This document shows positions 32,277 to 42,812 of a stretch of DNA of 64,000 nucleotides, one piece after another (position 1 is the first letter of the stretch; each line of letters opens with the position of its first letter). The DNA is taken from contig NZ_AUBC01000011.1 in NCBI RefSeq assembly GCF_000429045.1, positions 62,001 through 126,000 on the forward strand, in the 5' to 3' direction. The notes beneath the pieces were generated by a model that had not been told where the DNA came from, did no database searches, and saw nothing but the letters and a program-made list of their open reading frames with translations. The translations under genes and the position numbers were made by a program. The stretch is from Salinarimonas rosea DSM 21201. GTDB lineage: Bacteria; Pseudomonadota; Alphaproteobacteria; Rhizobiales; Beijerinckiaceae.

Positions 32277-33701
32277 GTGCCGACCCGCGCCACCAGACGC
32301 CGCGCCACCCGCCAGCGCCTCGCCTCGGCGCTCGCCGCCGGCCTCGTCGCCGTGGGCGGGATCGTGGCGACGGGCGGCGTGCGGGCGCAGGACGCCGCCG
32401 CGGTCGTGGCGAGGCAGCCCGGCGATCGCGAGCCCACCGAGGCGCTCGGCCTGCGGCCGGCCGCGCGCGATCCCCTCGTCTTCGCGCCGGTGCGCGCCGA
32501 GGTCCGCGTGCCCGTCACCCGCCTCGCGCCGAGCCCGCCGGCACCGCGCGCGGTGCCGCGCGCAGCGGCGGAGGACGACCCCTACGCGCCCCTCGGCATC
32601 CGCGCCGGCGCGCTGACGCTGCGCCCCGCCCTGACGCAGTCGCTGGGCTGGGACACGAACCCCGAGCGCGCCGAGACCGGCGCGAAGGGCCGCGCGCTCT
32701 CGCGCACCGAGGGCGTGGTGACGCTCGAGAGCGACTGGTCGCGCCACGCGCTGACCGGCTCCGCCCGCGGCACCTACGACGCCTATCGCGGCGGCGACCC
32801 GGAGCCGCGCTTCTCCGGGGCGGCGGACGTGGGCCTTCGCCTCGACATCGGCCGCGACAGCGCCCTGACGCTGGGCGCGAGCGCCGCCACCGCGACGGAG
32901 CGGGTGGGCTCGCCGGAGCTCCCGGGGGACCTCGCGGACGGACCGCAGACCTCGACGCTCGCCGCGAGCGCGGCCTTCGACACGCGCCTCAACCGCCTCG
33001 CGCTCGGCCTGCGCGGCGGCGTCTCGCGCACGGTGAACGAGGACGCGACGCGGCTCGACGGAACGCGGCTCGACCGCTCCGGCGACGACGTCACCGAGGC
33101 GAGCGCCGCCCTGCGGGTGGGGTACGAGATCTCGCCGCGCCTCGTGCCCTTCGTCGAGGCCGAGATCGACCGGCGCCGCTACGACGAGGCGGGGACGGAC
33201 CGCGATTCGATCGGGCGCACCGGCCGGGTCGGCGCGTCGGTGGAGATCACGCGGCTCCTGGCGGGCGAGGTTTCCGCCGGCTGGCAGGTGCGCTCCTACG
33301 AGGACGCCGCGCGGCGCGAGGTCGACGGCACCGTCGCCGAGGCGCGTCTCGTCTGGACGCCGACGCCGCTCACCACGGTGACGCTCGCCGGCGAGAGCCG
33401 GCTCGCCGAGACCAACGTCGCCGGCGCCCGCGCCGCCGAGGCCCGCCGCGCCAGCCTCGCGGTGTCCCACGCGGTGCGCCGCAACGTCGTCCTCGACGCG
33501 GCGCTGAGCGTGGCGCAGACGGACTACCCGGGCAGCACCCTCTCCGAGGAGCTCGTCACCGCCAGCGCCGGCGCCGAATGGCGGCTGAACCGCGCGCTCG
33601 CGCTCACCGGCCGCTATACGCACGAGCGGCTCGACTCGACCGCCGCGGGCGCGGACTACGTCGCCGACGTGGCGCTGATCGGGCTGCGGATCGCCCGCTG
33701 A
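32277..33701 (+). CDS. Outer-membrane beta-barrel protein (BBP2-type)
   Basis: Protein of 474 residues from a GTG start with a signal peptide (LASALAAGLVAVGGIVATGGVRAQ). After a proline-rich stretch (to about 100) it consists of alternating short amphipathic strands with aromatic/charged ends (LTLRPALTQSLGWDTNP, GYEISPRLVPFVEAEIDRRRY, GAEWRLNRALALTGRYTHERL), typical of the 'putative beta-barrel porin 2' family often linked to polysaccharide or surface functions. The last strand ends in GLRIAR, not the usual aromatic residue. Transport or structural role is unknown. Confidence 0.8.
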   Translation: MPTRATRRRATRQRLASALAAGLVAVGGIVATGGVRAQDAAAVVARQPGDREPTEALGLRPAARDPLVFAPVRAEVRVPVTRLAPSPPAPRAVPRAAAEDDPYAPLGIRAGALTLRPALTQSLGWDTNPERAETGAKGRALSRTEGVVTLESDWSRHALTGSARGTYDAYRGGDPEPRFSGAADVGLRLDIGRDSALTLGASAATATERVGSPELPGDLADGPQTSTLAASAAFDTRLNRLALGLRGGVSRTVNEDATRLDGTRLDRSGDDVTEASAALRVGYEISPRLVPFVEAEIDRRRYDEAGTDRDSIGRTGRVGASVEITRLLAGEVSAGWQVRSYEDAARREVDGTVAEARLVWTPTPLTTVTLAGESRLAETNVAGARAAEARRASLAVSHAVRRNVVLDAALSVAQTDYPGSTLSEELVTASAGAEWRLNRALALTGRYTHERLDSTAAGADYVADVALIGLRIAR

Positions 33702-33780
33702 GGGTTGCCTATCCGGCACGCGCCGGGCGAAGCTCTGTCGCGGCGGAGCCCGTCGAACGCCGAGATCCCGTCCCCCCGAA

Positions 33781-33878
33781 CCCCGCCGCCACGACCCCGC
33801 CGCCACGACCCCGCCGCCACGACCCCGCCGCCACGACCCCGCCGCCACGATCCCGCCGCCGTGACCGCGCCGCCGTGC
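33781..33878. repeat. 14-bp tandem repeat
   Basis: Five identical copies of CCCCGCCGCCACGA (33781-33850) are followed by two degenerate copies (33851-33878). The array lies 35 bp before the MFS gene at 33913, within its presumed leader or promoter. Unit number is likely to vary between strains by slippage. Confidence 0.9.
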
Positions 33879-33912
33879 CGGCAGCGCCTCCCGGCGCAGG
33901 AAGGGACGCGTC

Positions 33913-35214
33913 ATGCTTCAGGTCTTCTCGGGCGTCTGGGCCCTGCTGCTCGGCATCGTGCTGATCATGCTGGGCAACGGCATGCACTTCACGCTCATCG
34001 GCCTGCGCGGCGGGATCGAGGACTTCTCCGCGGCCGAGCTCGCCATCGTCACCTCGGGCTACTTCGCGGGCTTCCTGTCGGGTGCGCGCTACACGCCGGT
34101 GCTGATCCGCCGGGTGGGGCACGTGCGCGTGTTCGCGGCACTGGGCAGCTTCATGTCGGCGGCGTTGATCTCGTTCCCGCTGCTCGCCGAGCCCTGGGCC
34201 TGGACGCTGCTGCGCATCCTCATCGGCTTCTGCATGTCGGGCATCTACGTCGCCGCGGAGAGCTGGCTCAACAACGCCGCGACGAACGAGACCCGCGGGA
34301 AGCTGCTCTCCGCCTACATGATCGCGCAGACGCTCGGCATCATCGGGGCGCAGGGGCTGCTGACGCTCGGCGACGCGGGGACCTCCGTGCTGTTCATCGG
34401 CGCCTCGATCCTGGTGTCGATCTCGTTCGCGCCGATCCTGCTCTCCGTCGCCCCCGCGCCCGTGGTCGAGGTCGCGAAGCCGATGCCGCTGCGCAGGCTC
34501 TTCGTCGGCTCGCCGCTCGGCACGGTGGGCATCTTCCTCCTGGGCACGGTCTACGCGACGCAGTCGGGCATGGGGGCGGTGTTCGGTACGCAGATCGGGC
34601 TCGGCGCCTCGCAGATCGCGCTGTTCGTTGCCATGCTGTTCGCCGGCGCGCTGGTGCTGCAATACCCGATCGGCTGGCTCTCGGACCAGATGGACCGGCG
34701 CAAGCTGATCCTCGCCGCGGCCGCGCTCGGCGCCGGCTCCTGCGCGCTGGGCTTCGTCAGCGGCGGCGAGCCGTGGCTCCTGATGGGCGCCGCCTTCCTG
34801 GCGGGCGGGGTGACGACGCCGCTCTACGCGCTGCTGCTCGCCTACGCCAACGACTTCCTCTCCGCCGACGAGATGCCCGCCGCCTCCGGCGGGCTCGTCT
34901 TCACCTTCGGGATGGGCGCCATCGTCGGCCCGCTCGCCACCGGCTGGGCGATGCAAGGGCTCGGCCCGTTCGCGTTCTGGCTGGTGCTCGGGGCGACCTT
35001 CTCCCTGCTCGCGCTCCACGCGCTCTATCGCATGACGCAGCGCGCGATCGTGCCGGTCGAGGAGACCGCGAGCTATCTCGGCGTCCTGCCGACGACCTCG
35101 CCCGTGGCCGTGGAGGCGGCGGGGGCCTGGTCGGTGGAGCAGCAGGGGGAGCCGGCGCAGGCCGCGCAGGAGGCGGCGGAGGCGGACGCGGCGGAGCCGG
35201 ACGGCCGGTCCTGA
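33913..35214 (+). CDS. MFS transporter
   Basis: Major facilitator superfamily carrier of 433 residues with 12 predicted transmembrane helices in two halves. The A-loop motif of the second half is WLSDQMDRRKLIL. The first half has GYFAGFLSGARYTPVLIRRVGHVRVFA at the equivalent loop. The family pattern (IYVAAESWLNNAATNETRGKLLSAY) is shared with uncharacterised rhizobial carriers; the substrate is unknown. The C-terminal tail (about 30 residues) is Ala/Glu-rich and cytosolic. It is convergent with the next MFS gene. Confidence 0.9.
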   Translation: MLQVFSGVWALLLGIVLIMLGNGMHFTLIGLRGGIEDFSAAELAIVTSGYFAGFLSGARYTPVLIRRVGHVRVFAALGSFMSAALISFPLLAEPWAWTLLRILIGFCMSGIYVAAESWLNNAATNETRGKLLSAYMIAQTLGIIGAQGLLTLGDAGTSVLFIGASILVSISFAPILLSVAPAPVVEVAKPMPLRRLFVGSPLGTVGIFLLGTVYATQSGMGAVFGTQIGLGASQIALFVAMLFAGALVLQYPIGWLSDQMDRRKLILAAAALGAGSCALGFVSGGEPWLLMGAAFLAGGVTTPLYALLLAYANDFLSADEMPAASGGLVFTFGMGAIVGPLATGWAMQGLGPFAFWLVLGATFSLLALHALYRMTQRAIVPVEETASYLGVLPTTSPVAVEAAGAWSVEQQGEPAQAAQEAAEADAAEPDGRS

Positions 35215-35236
35215 CGCCGCTCCACCGGGGCGCTGT

Positions 35237-36418
35237 TCACGTCGCTGGTCCGGCGGGATGGTCCCGCACGTGGCGGTCGCGCAGGAACAGCGCCGTGAGC
35301 GCCGGCAGCACAGCCGCGCCGAGGAACATCGCCCCGGCTCCCCAGGCGTCGGACACGATGCCCGCCGCGGCCGGTCCCAGCACGTTCCCCGTCGCCGTGG
35401 CGAGGAGCGCCGCGGTGAAGGCGAGGGACGGCAGGGCGGGGAACAGGCGTTCCGACCAGAAGGCCAGGACGGCGCTCGTCATCATCACGTGCACGCCCTG
35501 GAGGCCGGCCGCGAGGGTCAGCCCCGCCCAACTGCCCGGCGCGATCGCGACGAGCGCGACCGACAGCGCGCCGGCGAGCATGAGGAGGCGCAGCAGCCGC
35601 GGTAGGCCGATCGTCGCCTCGGCACGCCCGGTCGCGAGGCCGGCGAGGCCGGCGAGCCCGTAGCAGATGTAGACGAGGGCCGGCGTGGCGTCCGTGGGGA
35701 CGCCCGCCACGCCGCCCGCGGAGACCATGTGGTCGGCGGCGAAGGCGATGAAGATCGCCGAGGTGGTCCCGAAGGCGAAGCCGATGACGAAGAGCGGGAT
35801 CGCCGCCGTGCGCGCGACCGCGCGCCAGCCCTCGGGCGGGCCGCCGCCGGGCTGCTTCTCCACGCGGCGCAGGGCCGCCAGGTTGGCGAGGAGGACGAGG
35901 GCGCTCGCCCCGGCGAACAGCGCCCAGCAGACGCGCCAGGACAGCCCCCACAGCGCCGTCGCGAGCGCGGCGAGGCCCGCGAGCGCGATGCCGACGCCGG
36001 TGCCGCTGCTGATGGCCGACAGCGCCGTCGGCCGCCTCGCGTCGCGCACCATCCGGTGGACGGCGTTGTTGAACGGCGTCCAGGCGAGGCCGGCGCTCGA
36101 GGTGGCGAGGAACACGCCGGCCGCCAGGACGGCGGTGCCGGGCGCGAGCGCGACGATGCCCATGCCGAGCGTGGCTGCGGCCAGCCCGCACAGGACCGGC
36201 GCCCGCGGGCCTCGGCGGGCGAGAAGCGGCTGGGCGACCAGAAGGCCGACGAAGTAGCCGAGGAAGCCGAGGCTCGAGACGACGCCGACCGCCGAGGTCG
36301 ACAGCGCGAACGCGTCCCTGAACGCGGGCACGAACAGGCCGAACCCCATGCGGGCCGGCCCGAAGGCGATGGCGGTCGCGGCGAACCCGGCCGCGGACAG
36401 GCTCCAGAAGCGGGTGAT
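35237..36418 (-). CDS. MFS transporter, possible non-canonical AUC start
   Basis: Second MFS carrier. From the first standard start (ATG at 36349, MGFGLFVPAF) it has 370 residues but its first transmembrane helix is cut in half. The same frame runs upstream without stop through a plausible helix (SLSAAGFAATAIAFGPARMG) to an ATC at 36418 that has a perfect GGAGGT six bases before it; no ATG, GTG or TTG lies between. The full 393-residue form is therefore proposed. Twelve helices are predicted, with LARRGPRAPVL at the loop between helices 2 and 3. Substrate unknown; divergent from dnaG. Confidence 0.7.
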   Translation of the reverse strand: MTRFWSLSAAGFAATAIAFGPARMGFGLFVPAFRDAFALSTSAVGVVSSLGFLGYFVGLLVAQPLLARRGPRAPVLCGLAAATLGMGIVALAPGTAVLAAGVFLATSSAGLAWTPFNNAVHRMVRDARRPTALSAISSGTGVGIALAGLAALATALWGLSWRVCWALFAGASALVLLANLAALRRVEKQPGGGPPEGWRAVARTAAIPLFVIGFAFGTTSAIFIAFAADHMVSAGGVAGVPTDATPALVYICYGLAGLAGLATGRAEATIGLPRLLRLLMLAGALSVALVAIAPGSWAGLTLAAGLQGVHVMMTSAVLAFWSERLFPALPSLAFTAALLATATGNVLGPAAAGIVSDAWGAGAMFLGAAVLPALTALFLRDRHVRDHPAGPAT

Positions 36419-36579
36419 GACGGGACCTCCGTTCGTGCGGCAACACGGGCGGCGGAGGGCCCGTTCCGGGCTGCGACGACGGGGCGGGCGGTGGGTGGGC
36501 GGAAGGTGACAGCACCCGCACGGCGCCTCGAGGCCGCGCCGGATGACTCCGCCCCCGCTTTCTGCTGTATGCTCCCCGC

Positions 36580-38520
36580 ATGCGCTACCCGCCCGACCTG
36601 CTCGACGAGATCCGTGCCCGGCTTCCCGTTTCGGAAGTCGTGGGGCGGCGCGTGCAGTTGAAGAAGGCGGGGCGGGAGTGGAAGGCGCTGTCGCCGTTCA
36701 ATGCCGAGAAGACGCCGTCCTTCTACGTCAACGACCAGAAGGGCTTCTACCATTGCTTCTCGTCGGGCAAGCACGGCGACATCTTTCGCTTCCTGATGGA
36801 GACCGAGGGCGTCTCGTTCCCCGAGGCGGTGGAGCGGCTCGCACAGCAGGCGGGCGTCGCGCTGCCCACGCCCGACCCTGCCGATCGCGAGCGCGAGACG
36901 AAGCGCGCCGGCCTCGTCGAGATCGTCGAGATGGCCGCCGCCTTCTTCGAGGCCGAGCTGAAGGGCCGGCGCGGCGGCAAGGCGCGGGACTACCTCGCGC
37001 GGCGCGGCATCTCGGAGGCGCTGCAGGCGCGCTTCCGGATCGGCTACGCGCCCACGGACCGCTTCGCCCTGCGCGACCACCTCGCCGGCAAGGACGTGCC
37101 CGCCGAGCTGATGGCGGAGGCGGGGCTCCTCGTCACCGGCGAGGACGTCAACGTGCCCTACGACCGCTTCCGCGACCGGGTGATGTTCCCGATCGCCGAC
37201 CTGCGCGGGCGCGTCGTCGCCTTCGGCGGGCGGGCGCTGCAGGCCGACGTGCCGGCGAAGTACCTGAACTCGCCGGAGACGCCGCTCTTCCACAAGGGGG
37301 CGATGCTCTACAACGCCCATACGGCGCGCAAGGCCGCGCACGATCGCGGCACGGTGGTGGCGGTCGAGGGGTACGTCGACGTCATCGCCATGAGCGCCAC
37401 CGGCTTCCCGCACACGGTGGCGCCGCTGGGCACGGCGCTCACCGAGGATCAGCTCGCCCTGCTCTGGCGCATGGCCGACGAGCCGATCCTGTGCTTCGAC
37501 GGCGACAAGGCCGGCCGCCGCGCCGCCTTCCGCGCGCTCGACGTGGCGCTTCCGGCGCTGCCCGTGGGCAAGTCGCTGCGCTTCGCGATCCTCCCCGAGG
37601 GGCAGGATCCGGACGACCTCGCCCGCGCGGGGGGCGCGGCGGCGATCGAGCGGGTGCTGTCGGCGGCCTTGCCCCTCGTCGAGGTGCTCTGGGCCCGCGA
37701 GCTCGAGGCCGGCCCCACCGACACGCCCGAGCACCGCGCGGCGCTGGAGCGCCGGCTGTTCGCGGCGGTGCGCACGATCAAGGACGAGACGCTCCAGCGC
37801 TATTTCCGCGAGGACGTCGAGACGCGGCTCTCCGCCGCCTTCGGCGCGGTGCGGCGCGGGCGGAGCGGATACGACGGCGGGCGCGGCGCGGGGCAGGGCA
37901 GGGGATACGGGGGCGGCGCGGGCCGGGGAGGGGGCTCGCGCGGCGGGCGCTTCGAGGAGCGTGCGGGCGCGCGCCTGCCGAGCGGCTTTCGTCCGAGCCC
38001 GCACCTCCTGCGCACCCGGCTCTTCACCCCGGGGGAGGGGGAGGCGGAGGCGCCGCACCCGCGCGAGGCGGCGATCCTCGCCGCCTTCGCCACGCACCCC
38101 GCGCTGCTCGAGCAACAGGCCGACATCCTCGCGGAGCTCGACTTCGCCAGCCCGGAGGCGACGGCGCTCCAGCGGGGCCTGGTGGACTGCGCCGCGCGCC
38201 ACGATGCGCCGACGCCGGAGGTGATCGCCGCACGGCTCGCGCGAGCGGGGCTTTCGCGGACGCTCGAAAGCGTGTACGAGCGCATCGTGCCGGGACTGCG
38301 CTGGATCAGCGACCCGCTCGCCGACCCCTTGCGCGTGGAAGACGCCGTGCGGCAGGCCATCATCTTGCATCGCCGTGCGCACACGCTACATACCGAGCTT
38401 CGGGCGGCCGAGCGGGCCCTCGCGGACGACGACAGCGAGGCGAATCTCGCGTGGCTGCGCGAGGTGCGGACGCAGCTGTCCTCGCTCGAGGGCGCAGAGG
38501 CCCAGCGCGACGACGCGTGA
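36580..38520 (+). CDS. dnaG: DNA primase
   Basis: Synthesises RNA primers at the replication fork. The 646-residue protein has an N-terminal zinc-ribbon-like domain (1-100), a TOPRIM core (about 260-340: VVAVEGYVDVIAMSATG, ILCFDGDKAGRRAAFRALD) and a C-terminal DnaB-interacting domain, joined by a Gly-rich linker near 430-460. The zinc domain has lost three of four ligands: S38 and N41 replace Cys and His, C59 remains, S62 replaces Cys. TOPRIM acidic residues are intact, so the enzyme should be active. It precedes rpoD by 207 bp, the classical arrangement. Confidence 0.97.
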   Translation: MRYPPDLLDEIRARLPVSEVVGRRVQLKKAGREWKALSPFNAEKTPSFYVNDQKGFYHCFSSGKHGDIFRFLMETEGVSFPEAVERLAQQAGVALPTPDPADRERETKRAGLVEIVEMAAAFFEAELKGRRGGKARDYLARRGISEALQARFRIGYAPTDRFALRDHLAGKDVPAELMAEAGLLVTGEDVNVPYDRFRDRVMFPIADLRGRVVAFGGRALQADVPAKYLNSPETPLFHKGAMLYNAHTARKAAHDRGTVVAVEGYVDVIAMSATGFPHTVAPLGTALTEDQLALLWRMADEPILCFDGDKAGRRAAFRALDVALPALPVGKSLRFAILPEGQDPDDLARAGGAAAIERVLSAALPLVEVLWARELEAGPTDTPEHRAALERRLFAAVRTIKDETLQRYFREDVETRLSAAFGAVRRGRSGYDGGRGAGQGRGYGGGAGRGGGSRGGRFEERAGARLPSGFRPSPHLLRTRLFTPGEGEAEAPHPREAAILAAFATHPALLEQQADILAELDFASPEATALQRGLVDCAARHDAPTPEVIAARLARAGLSRTLESVYERIVPGLRWISDPLADPLRVEDAVRQAIILHRRAHTLHTELRAAERALADDDSEANLAWLREVRTQLSSLEGAEAQRDDA

Positions 38521-38727
38521 GCGCGCGGCGAAAAACGAGACCCTCCGGCGCGGCGGGCCGAGACGGGCGAGACGAGACGAAGACGACGCGGGAAGTCGCG
38601 CGGGGGCGTGCGGTTTCCATGGTTAACGGTTCGAAAAGGCGATGCGTGTTCGATGACCGATGCCCAGGGGGGCGCTCGGCGCGGGGCGCGAGGCCGCGAC
38701 GCGTGAGCGGGACGCGTAGGATAATCA

Positions 38728-40800
<2,073 letters not shown>

Positions 40801-40830
40801 TCGGGCCGGGAGGTCCGGTGGGGGATTGGG

Positions 40831-40862
40831 AACGCCCGCGGTGGGAGCCGCGGGCGTTTTCA
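40831..40862 (+). terminator. Intrinsic terminator of rpoD
   Basis: Perfect 11-bp stem AACGCCCGCGG / CCGCGGGCGTT (40831-40841 and 40848-40858) with loop TGGGAG, followed by TTTT and a further T-rich stretch. It lies 30 bp after the rpoD stop. Confidence 0.93.
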
Positions 40863-40876
40863 TCTTTCGAGGCGCC

Positions 40877-41173
40877 TCAGAGAAGGTGCCGCAGCGGATC
40901 CATTCTCTCGTGCAGAATGCGCACGACAAGGATCGCGGCATCCGACATCCGGTAGAAGATCACGTGCGATCCGACCCTCGTCTTCATCAGATCCGGCCCC
41001 ACCTCGGCGACGGACCTGCCACGAAGACGGCCGGTGCCCAAGCGCTCGAAGGTGGCATTGATCTCGCCGAGATAGGCGTCGGACTGTGGAGCGCCCCAGT
41101 TCTCGATTGTGTAGCCGCCGATGCTTCGCAAGTCGGCTCGCGCCCGGCGGGAGAGCCGGACACGCTTCTTCAT
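40877..41173 (-). CDS. parE: ParE-family toxin
   Basis: RelE/ParE-superfamily toxin of 98 residues. Family features are the N-terminal LSRRARADLRSIGGYTIENWG, the central GRSVAEVGPDLMKTRVGSHVIFYRM and the C-terminal ILVVRILHERMDP. ParE proteins typically poison DNA gyrase. The ATG overlaps the antitoxin stop by 4 bp (ATGA), with the antitoxin gene first, the usual ParDE order. The gene ends 14 bp after the rpoD terminator on the opposite strand. Confidence 0.92.
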   Translation of the reverse strand: MKKRVRLSRRARADLRSIGGYTIENWGAPQSDAYLGEINATFERLGTGRLRGRSVAEVGPDLMKTRVGSHVIFYRMSDAAILVVRILHERMDPLRHLL

Positions 41174-41577
41174 CGCCTGCCGTGCAGGTCGTCGAGAAAC
41201 TGCTCGAAATTGAAGGCCTCTTCCTCAAATCCGCTGGCCTCGCCCTCTGCGATAGCCGCGCGAAGTCGATCCAGGCGAGTACGGCCGTCGCCCTCCCGCA
41301 GCCTGCCCAACGCGTAGCGGACTACGTCCGTCGGCAGCGCGGCGTCCTCTTCCACGGCGCGGGCCAGAAACTCCTCGATATCGAACGGCTCCGGCTCGCC
41401 GCTCGCCTCGCCCTCCGCGATCGCCTCCCGCAGCGCCTCGACCCGCTCGGCGTCGGCGAGCAGCGCCAGCGCCTCGCGCACGGCGTCGGACGGGGAGGCA
41501 TAGCGGCCCTCGGCGACGGCGCGCTCCAGGAACGCAGCGTCCTCCTCCGACAGCGCGATCGTCTTGTGCACGGTCAT
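41170..41577 (-). CDS. parD: ParD-family antitoxin with internal duplication
   Basis: Antitoxin of 135 residues, well above the roughly 80-90 of normal ParD. The N-terminus TVHKTIALSEEDAAFLERAV with YASPSDAVREALALL is the ribbon-helix-helix domain; residues 45-71 form the toxin-binding tail. A second, diverged copy of the helices plus tail follows: residues 16-71 align with 70-128, and LREAIAEGEASG (49-60) recurs as LRAAIAEGEASG (105-116). The second copy lacks the DNA-binding strand. The ATG at 41577 was chosen at the ParD start; the longer open frame upstream is unrelated. Confidence 0.88.
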   Translation of the reverse strand: MTVHKTIALSEEDAAFLERAVAEGRYASPSDAVREALALLADAERVEALREAIAEGEASGEPEPFDIEEFLARAVEEDAALPTDVVRYALGRLREGDGRTRLDRLRAAIAEGEASGFEEEAFNFEQFLDDLHGRR

Positions 41578-41617
41578 GGCGCTCTCCTCCGGCCGGCTGC
41601 ATCCTGCCTCGATGGGC

Positions 41618-41627
41618 GCACCGGTGC
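41618..41627. promoter_or_regulatory. Palindrome between divergent toxin-antitoxin operons
   Basis: The perfect 10-bp palindrome GCACCGGTGC lies in the 114-bp gap between parD and the Xre antitoxin gene. Both antitoxins are DNA-binding autoregulators, so an operator is expected here. A second partial symmetry, TTGC-G-GCAA, lies at 41646-41654. Confidence 0.4.
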
Positions 41628-41691
41628 AAGCGGACGTCTTGTGCCTTGCGGCAACGAAGACTATCTTCAATGCCCGCTGACAGGAGCGCCC

Positions 41692-42105
41692 ATGCCGAGG
41701 CCCATCCCGATCGCGAGCGGCGAGACGCCCTCGTCGTGCGCCGTCACCCAGGAGGAAGCCGCCGCCATGCTGCGGGCGGCGTTCAACCTGTTCCGGCTCT
41801 GGGGACTTTCGGACGCGCAGGCGCGCGTCCTGCTCGGGCAGCCGAGCCCGTCGACCTTCTATCGCTGGAAGCGCGGCGAGATCGGCACGATCCCGCACGA
41901 CACGGCGTGGCGGCTGGGAGACCTGATGGGGATCCACAAGGCGCTGCGCTACCTCTTCGTCGAGCCTGCTCGCGGCCATGCCTGGGTCGCCAAGCCGAAC
42001 GCGGCCTTCGGCGGCCGCTCGGCGCTCGACCGGATGCTCGCAGGTGCGCCGAGCGACATCACGGCGGTGCGCGCCTATCTCGACGCGGAGCGGGGCGCGT
42101 GGTGA
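41692..42105 (+). CDS. Xre/MbcA/ParS-family antitoxin
   Basis: Antitoxin of 137 residues of the RES-Xre class. An N-terminal helix-turn-helix (FNLFRLWGLSDAQARVLLG...STFYRWKRGE) is followed by the DUF2384-type C-terminal part (KALRYLFVEPARGHAWVAKP, NAAFGGRSALDRMLAG), where binding to the toxin is expected. AGGAG lies seven bases before the ATG. Its stop overlaps the start of the RES gene. Confidence 0.9.
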   Translation: MPRPIPIASGETPSSCAVTQEEAAAMLRAAFNLFRLWGLSDAQARVLLGQPSPSTFYRWKRGEIGTIPHDTAWRLGDLMGIHKALRYLFVEPARGHAWVAKPNAAFGGRSALDRMLAGAPSDITAVRAYLDAERGAW

Positions 42106-42806
42106 CGACGCCGCCCCTGGTCGCGGTCGACTGGGCGAGAAGCCACCGCATCATCCGCACGATCTACCCGCCGGTCTGGCTGTTCGAGGACATCGCCGAT
42201 CCCGCGGACTGGGACCTGATCGCCAGCGGCGAGGCGAAGACGAACCCGCGCGTTCGCGAGGAGGTCGGCGATCTCTCGCTCGTGCCGCCGGAGCGGCGCG
42301 TGTCGGGGCCGAGCGCGAGCCTCGTCATGGGCGCCTTCACCCATTGCTCGACGGATCGGCCCGGGCGGTTCTCCGACGGGCGGTTCGGCGTCTGGTACTG
42401 CGGCGCCGTGCTCGAGGTGGCGCTGATGGAGACCGTGCACCACTTCGCGCGCTTCATGCGCGCCACCGAGGAGCCGCCGGGGGACGCGCGCTTTCGCGAG
42501 CTCGTCGCCGGGATCGGCGGGCGGCTGGCGGACCTGCGCGCCGGGTTCGACGCCTGCCTCGCGCCCGAGGACTGGAGCGCCGGCCAGGCGCTGGCGGCCG
42601 GCCTGCGCGACGGCGGCGCCGACGGGATCCTGTACCCGAGCGTGCGCTATCCGCAGGGGCTCGCGGCGGCGCTGTTCTGGCCGGATCGCGTGCGGCTGCC
42701 GGTGACGCAGGCGCGCACGCTGCAGTACCATTGGGACGGGCGCGCCGTGAGCCGCTGGTTCGTCATGGGCGAGGAGCGCTGGCGCGACCTGCCCGAGACG
42801 ACGTGA
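42102..42806 (+). CDS. RES-domain toxin (NAD+ phosphorylase family)
   Basis: Toxin of 234 residues belonging to the RES family, whose studied members deplete cellular NAD+. The three name-giving residues are visible: Arg in GRFSDGRFGVWYCG, Glu in ALMETVHHFARF and Ser in LYPSVRYPQG. The GTG at 42102 overlaps the antitoxin TGA (GTGA); the adjacent GTG at 42099 is an alternative. It converges on the DUF3047 gene with a 6-bp gap. Confidence 0.9.
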   Translation: MTTPPLVAVDWARSHRIIRTIYPPVWLFEDIADPADWDLIASGEAKTNPRVREEVGDLSLVPPERRVSGPSASLVMGAFTHCSTDRPGRFSDGRFGVWYCGAVLEVALMETVHHFARFMRATEEPPGDARFRELVAGIGGRLADLRAGFDACLAPEDWSAGQALAAGLRDGGADGILYPSVRYPQGLAAALFWPDRVRLPVTQARTLQYHWDGRAVSRWFVMGEERWRDLPETT

Positions 42807-42812
42807 GGCCCC

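Noticed and set aside
33781-33878. CRISPR-like array
   Set aside because: Units are 14 bp with no spacers, so it is a simple tandem repeat.
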